Source: an uncultured Acidimicrobiia bacterium
Lineage (GTDB): Bacteria; Actinomycetota; Acidimicrobiia; Spongiisociales; UBA5794
Reading direction: 5' to 3'
Length of the DNA stretch: 15,264 nt
NCBI GenBank assembly: GCA_913031525.1
Contig: CAJWGC010000009.1
Location: forward strand, 1 to 15,264
The notes beneath the pieces were generated by a model. The model did not search any database. It saw only the letters and a program-made list of their open reading frames with translations, and had not been told where the DNA came from. Shown piece after piece: positions 13,352 through 15,264 of the stretch; position 1 is the first letter of the stretch, and each line of letters begins with the position of its first letter. Position numbers and translations under genes: made by a program.

Positions 13352-13939
13352 ACGCTCATGGTGAATGACTTCCCTGACGGCTCTTCGGCCGCGGCTTAAG
13401 GAGCTCGAAGGCCTGTCGGGAGCAGGATGACCGATAGTGACGATGCCGATTGGCTTCATATGGGCGGGAATGCCGAGAATATCCTGCAGCTCAGGCATTC
13501 GATGTGAACCCAGGAATCCTGCAGAGAGCCCTTCGGCTACTGCTGATAGCAGCAGGGTCATCATCGTGGCTCCGGCGTCCACCCACCAGTAGGGAACGGG
13601 CCAATTTTCATCGTTTTGCGGAGTGTCTTTTTTATCCGATTCGGCATAGCGTTCGAGGTACAGTTTTTTCGAGACGCAGACGATCACGTGGACCGGAGCT
13701 CGTGAAATCCAGGGATCCATCCCGCGGGCTAAGTATTTTTCTTCGTCAGCGATTTTCGCGATGGCTTTTCTTTGGGTGGCTTCGGTGACGGCGATCATGG
13801 CTTGTCCCTGACTGAAGCCAGCGGATGGTGCTTTGCGGGCAGCTTCCAGGATGCGATTTATTGTTTCCAATGGAACAGGTTCGTCGGTGTAATTGCGAAC
13901 CATACGTCTTTTGCGTACGACGTTATAGAAGTCGTTCAT
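13346..13939 (-). CDS. Nitroreductase-family flavoprotein
   Basis: A 197-residue FMN-dependent oxidoreductase of the nitroreductase fold. The N-terminal FYNVVRKRRMVRNYTDEPVP (4-23) is the FMN-phosphate-binding segment, followed by ILEAARKAPSAGFSQGQ (30-46), and the C-terminal half has DAGATMMTLLLSAVAEGLSAGFLG (121-144) and IGIVTIGHPAPDRPSSS (164-180), the flavin-facing regions. Its substrate is unknown; the family includes nitro-compound reductases, FMN-releasing BluB-like enzymes and the C-terminal part of the F420 enzyme FbiB. A W-rich insert (ENWPVPYWW, 111-119) may shape the active site. The ATG shares one base with the pntB stop (TGATG), so translation is coupled to the transhydrogenase subunit, suggesting NAD(P)H use, but that is inference. 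Confidence 0.9.
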   Translation of the reverse strand: MNDFYNVVRKRRMVRNYTDEPVPLETINRILEAARKAPSAGFSQGQAMIAVTEATQRKAIAKIADEEKYLARGMDPWISRAPVHVIVCVSKKLYLERYAESDKKDTPQNDENWPVPYWWVDAGATMMTLLLSAVAEGLSAGFLGSHRMPELQDILGIPAHMKPIGIVTIGHPAPDRPSSSLSRGRRAVREVIHHERW

Positions 13940-15258
13940 CAGACGTCTGGAACAGCTTTTAGGATGTCCTCTATGGCTTTCTTGCCGTCTGCGAAGAGCA
14001 TCATCGTGCTGGTTTCGTAGAACAGTGGGTTGTCGATGCCGGCGAAGCCTGGCGATAGGCTGCGTTTGACCACGATAACTGTGCGTGCCTTGTCAACTTC
14101 CAGAATGGGCATTCCGTAGATCGGGCTTGTGGTGTCATCTCTAGCCGCCGGGTTGACTACATCGTTAGCTCCAACGATGAGCGCTACATCTATTTGAGGA
14201 AAGCGAGGGTTCGACTGTTCGAGGTCGAGGAGCGTGTCGTACGGTACATCGGCTTCTGCAAGTAAGACGTTCATATGGCCGGGCATCCGTCCTGCCACGG
14301 GGTGGATGGCGTATTGAACGGCGATACCGCGATCTTCCAGTACTTCTGACAATTCTCGCACCGCATGTTGAGCCTGAGCGACAGCGAGTCCATACCCCGG
14401 CACGATCACCACATTATTTGCGTAAGCGAGGGCGATTGCCACGTCATGAGGTGTAGCGTTGTTGACCGGTTTGTCGCTCATTTGGCCAACCGTGGTTCCT
14501 TCCTGTCCGAAGCCCGCGAACAGTATGTTGATGAGTGATCGGTTCATTCCTTTCGCCATGATCATGGTGAGGATGAATCCTGCTGCTCCGACCAGAGCAC
14601 CACCGATGATTAGAGCGGTATTTGAGATGACAAATCCGGCCATGGCCGCAGCGACACCAGATAGTGAGTTGAGTAGCGAAATAACTACAGGCATATCAGC
14701 GCCGCCAATGGGGAGCACTGCGAGAATTCCTAGTGCGGCTGCTGTCGCTGCCGTGATCCAGTATCCAGCACTGGCATTGGAAACGATTCCCCAGGTTCCG
14801 ATCAGCAAGATCGTTACGAGTAAACCAGCATTGACCAAGTGTCCTCCTGTGAACACGAGAGGGCGGCCAGGGATCAGTCCTTGGAGTTTGCCGAAGGCGA
14901 TGAAGGATCCTGTGAAAGTCACGGTGCCGATCGAAAGCGAAAGGAAGATGGTTAGTCCAGTTTCAGCAGATAGGACAGCACCTGTCTCAGTTACTTTTGC
15001 TAGAGCTACAAGTACTGAGGCGGCGCCGCCGAATCCGTTAAACGCGGCCACAAGTTGAGGCATGGATGTCATCTGAACTCGTATCGCCAATGCTGAACCA
15101 GCTGCACTGCCGACGATCAGACCGGCCACGGGGAGCGCCAGCCCGCGCTCGTCGGTGAGATAGACCGTCAAGAAGAGCATCACGAACGAGCTCGCCGAGG
15201 TCACCGCCCGGCCGACCGCGAGCACCCAGACCACGCGGGGCAGGTCAGTGAGTTTCAT
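13939..15258 (-). CDS. pntB: NAD(P) transhydrogenase beta subunit with an MFS-like N-terminus (chimeric)
   Basis: From about residue 51 this is PntB, the proton-translocating transhydrogenase subunit: RVQMTSMPQLVAAFNGFGGAAS (60-81), several membrane helices (about 100-235), then the soluble NADP(H)-binding domain with VIVPGYGLAVAQAQ (284-297), IHPVAGRMPGHMNVLLAEA (318-336), VGANDVVNP (362-370) and MPILEVDKA (383-391). Residues 1-50 (LPRVVWVLAVGRAVTSASSF onward, ending ALPVAGLIVG) instead look like the first helix and loop of a major-facilitator transporter, with nearly all G/C third positions. PntB proteins normally have further helices here, about 30 residues longer. The pntA genes usually precede pntB; the window ends before any could be seen. 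The true start lies elsewhere if this is an assembly join. Confidence 0.85.
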   Translation of the reverse strand: MKLTDLPRVVWVLAVGRAVTSASSFVMLFLTVYLTDERGLALPVAGLIVGSAAGSALAIRVQMTSMPQLVAAFNGFGGAASVLVALAKVTETGAVLSAETGLTIFLSLSIGTVTFTGSFIAFGKLQGLIPGRPLVFTGGHLVNAGLLVTILLIGTWGIVSNASAGYWITAATAAALGILAVLPIGGADMPVVISLLNSLSGVAAAMAGFVISNTALIIGGALVGAAGFILTMIMAKGMNRSLINILFAGFGQEGTTVGQMSDKPVNNATPHDVAIALAYANNVVIVPGYGLAVAQAQHAVRELSEVLEDRGIAVQYAIHPVAGRMPGHMNVLLAEADVPYDTLLDLEQSNPRFPQIDVALIVGANDVVNPAARDDTTSPIYGMPILEVDKARTVIVVKRSLSPGFAGIDNPLFYETSTMMLFADGKKAIEDILKAVPDV

Positions 15259-15264
15259 TATGAG
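15106..15264 (-). other. Foreign-looking, high-GC segment at the window end (MFS transporter 5' end)
   Basis: By hand count, 15121-15240 is 86 of 120 G/C (72%), against 66 of 120 (55%) for 15001-15120. The change falls near codon 50/51 of the pntB frame: codons before it read GTC-GCC-type with G or C third, codons after it (AGT GCA GCT GGT TCA GCA) do not. The encoded residues resemble a transporter start. The abrupt switch inside one gene suggests a join between two genomes. Confidence 0.7.

Noticed and set aside
14459..15058. A 199-codon plus-strand open frame
   Set aside because: It is antisense to the PntB membrane region. The product is low-complexity (Ala/Pro/Thr) with no recognisable domain; PntB motifs on the other strand are decisive.
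1..15264. CRISPR arrays, insertion sequences, prophage genes or defence systems
   Set aside because: No regularly spaced repeats, transposase or phage proteins were seen; apart from the high-GC end and the gaps described, the genes are ordinary metabolism and RNA processing.

Overview
The window looks like bacterial chromosome from a moderate-GC actinobacterium. The main evidence is a four-cysteine WhiB protein, which is essentially an actinobacterial family, plus a type-A-like RNase P RNA and GTG starts in several genes. The moderate base composition (a hand count at 15001-15120 gave 55% GC) and an archaeal-type methionine adenosyltransferase would fit a marine Acidimicrobiia-like lineage. 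That placement is inference, not proof. The window opens inside one gene and closes six bases beyond the start of another.

Layout. 1-458: 3' part of an unrecognised gene (+). 558-1247: aquaporin (+), preceded by a perfect Shine-Dalgarno sequence and a stretch that closely resembles a T7 promoter core. 1318-1350: perfect 16-bp inverted repeat between the aquaporin and the convergent RNase P RNA gene rnpB (about 1351-1725, -). 1763-2155: small four-helix membrane protein (-). 2159-2380: coding-like but TAG-interrupted frame (-). 2425-2706: whiB (+). 2757-3794: trpD (+). 3874-9999: a compact eight-gene operon on the minus strand, yerC-hisG-hisD-hisC-hisB-hisH-hisF-hisIE; six of its seven junctions overlap and the seventh is a 10-nt gap. 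10071-10787: hisA, divergent (+). 10990-11799: SpoU-family RNA methyltransferase (-). 11969-13120: archaeal-type MAT (-), with a leader that may be structured. 13346-13939: nitroreductase (-). 13939-15258: pntB (-), whose first 50 codons appear to come from an unrelated MFS transporter.

How it works together. The histidine block encodes the enzymes from PRPP + ATP to histidine apart from a recognised histidinol-phosphate phosphatase: HisG, HisIE, HisA, HisH/HisF, HisB (dehydratase only), HisC and HisD. It is headed by a TrpR-family YerC-like protein. The 71-bp gap between yerC and hisA holds a TAGTAT-N9-ATACTA inverted repeat. The simplest model is that the YerC-like protein is a local repressor acting on both divergent transcripts. 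This HisA is not in the hisH-hisF gap where the actinobacterial hisA/priA usually sits.

Most worth checking: the pntB 5' chimera (likely an assembly or amplification artefact, possibly a real fusion), the yerC/his divergon and its operator, the MAT leader RNA, two intergenic coding-like frames each broken by one TAG, and the T7-like sequence at 526-543. I saw no CRISPR array, tRNA, insertion sequence or phage gene.
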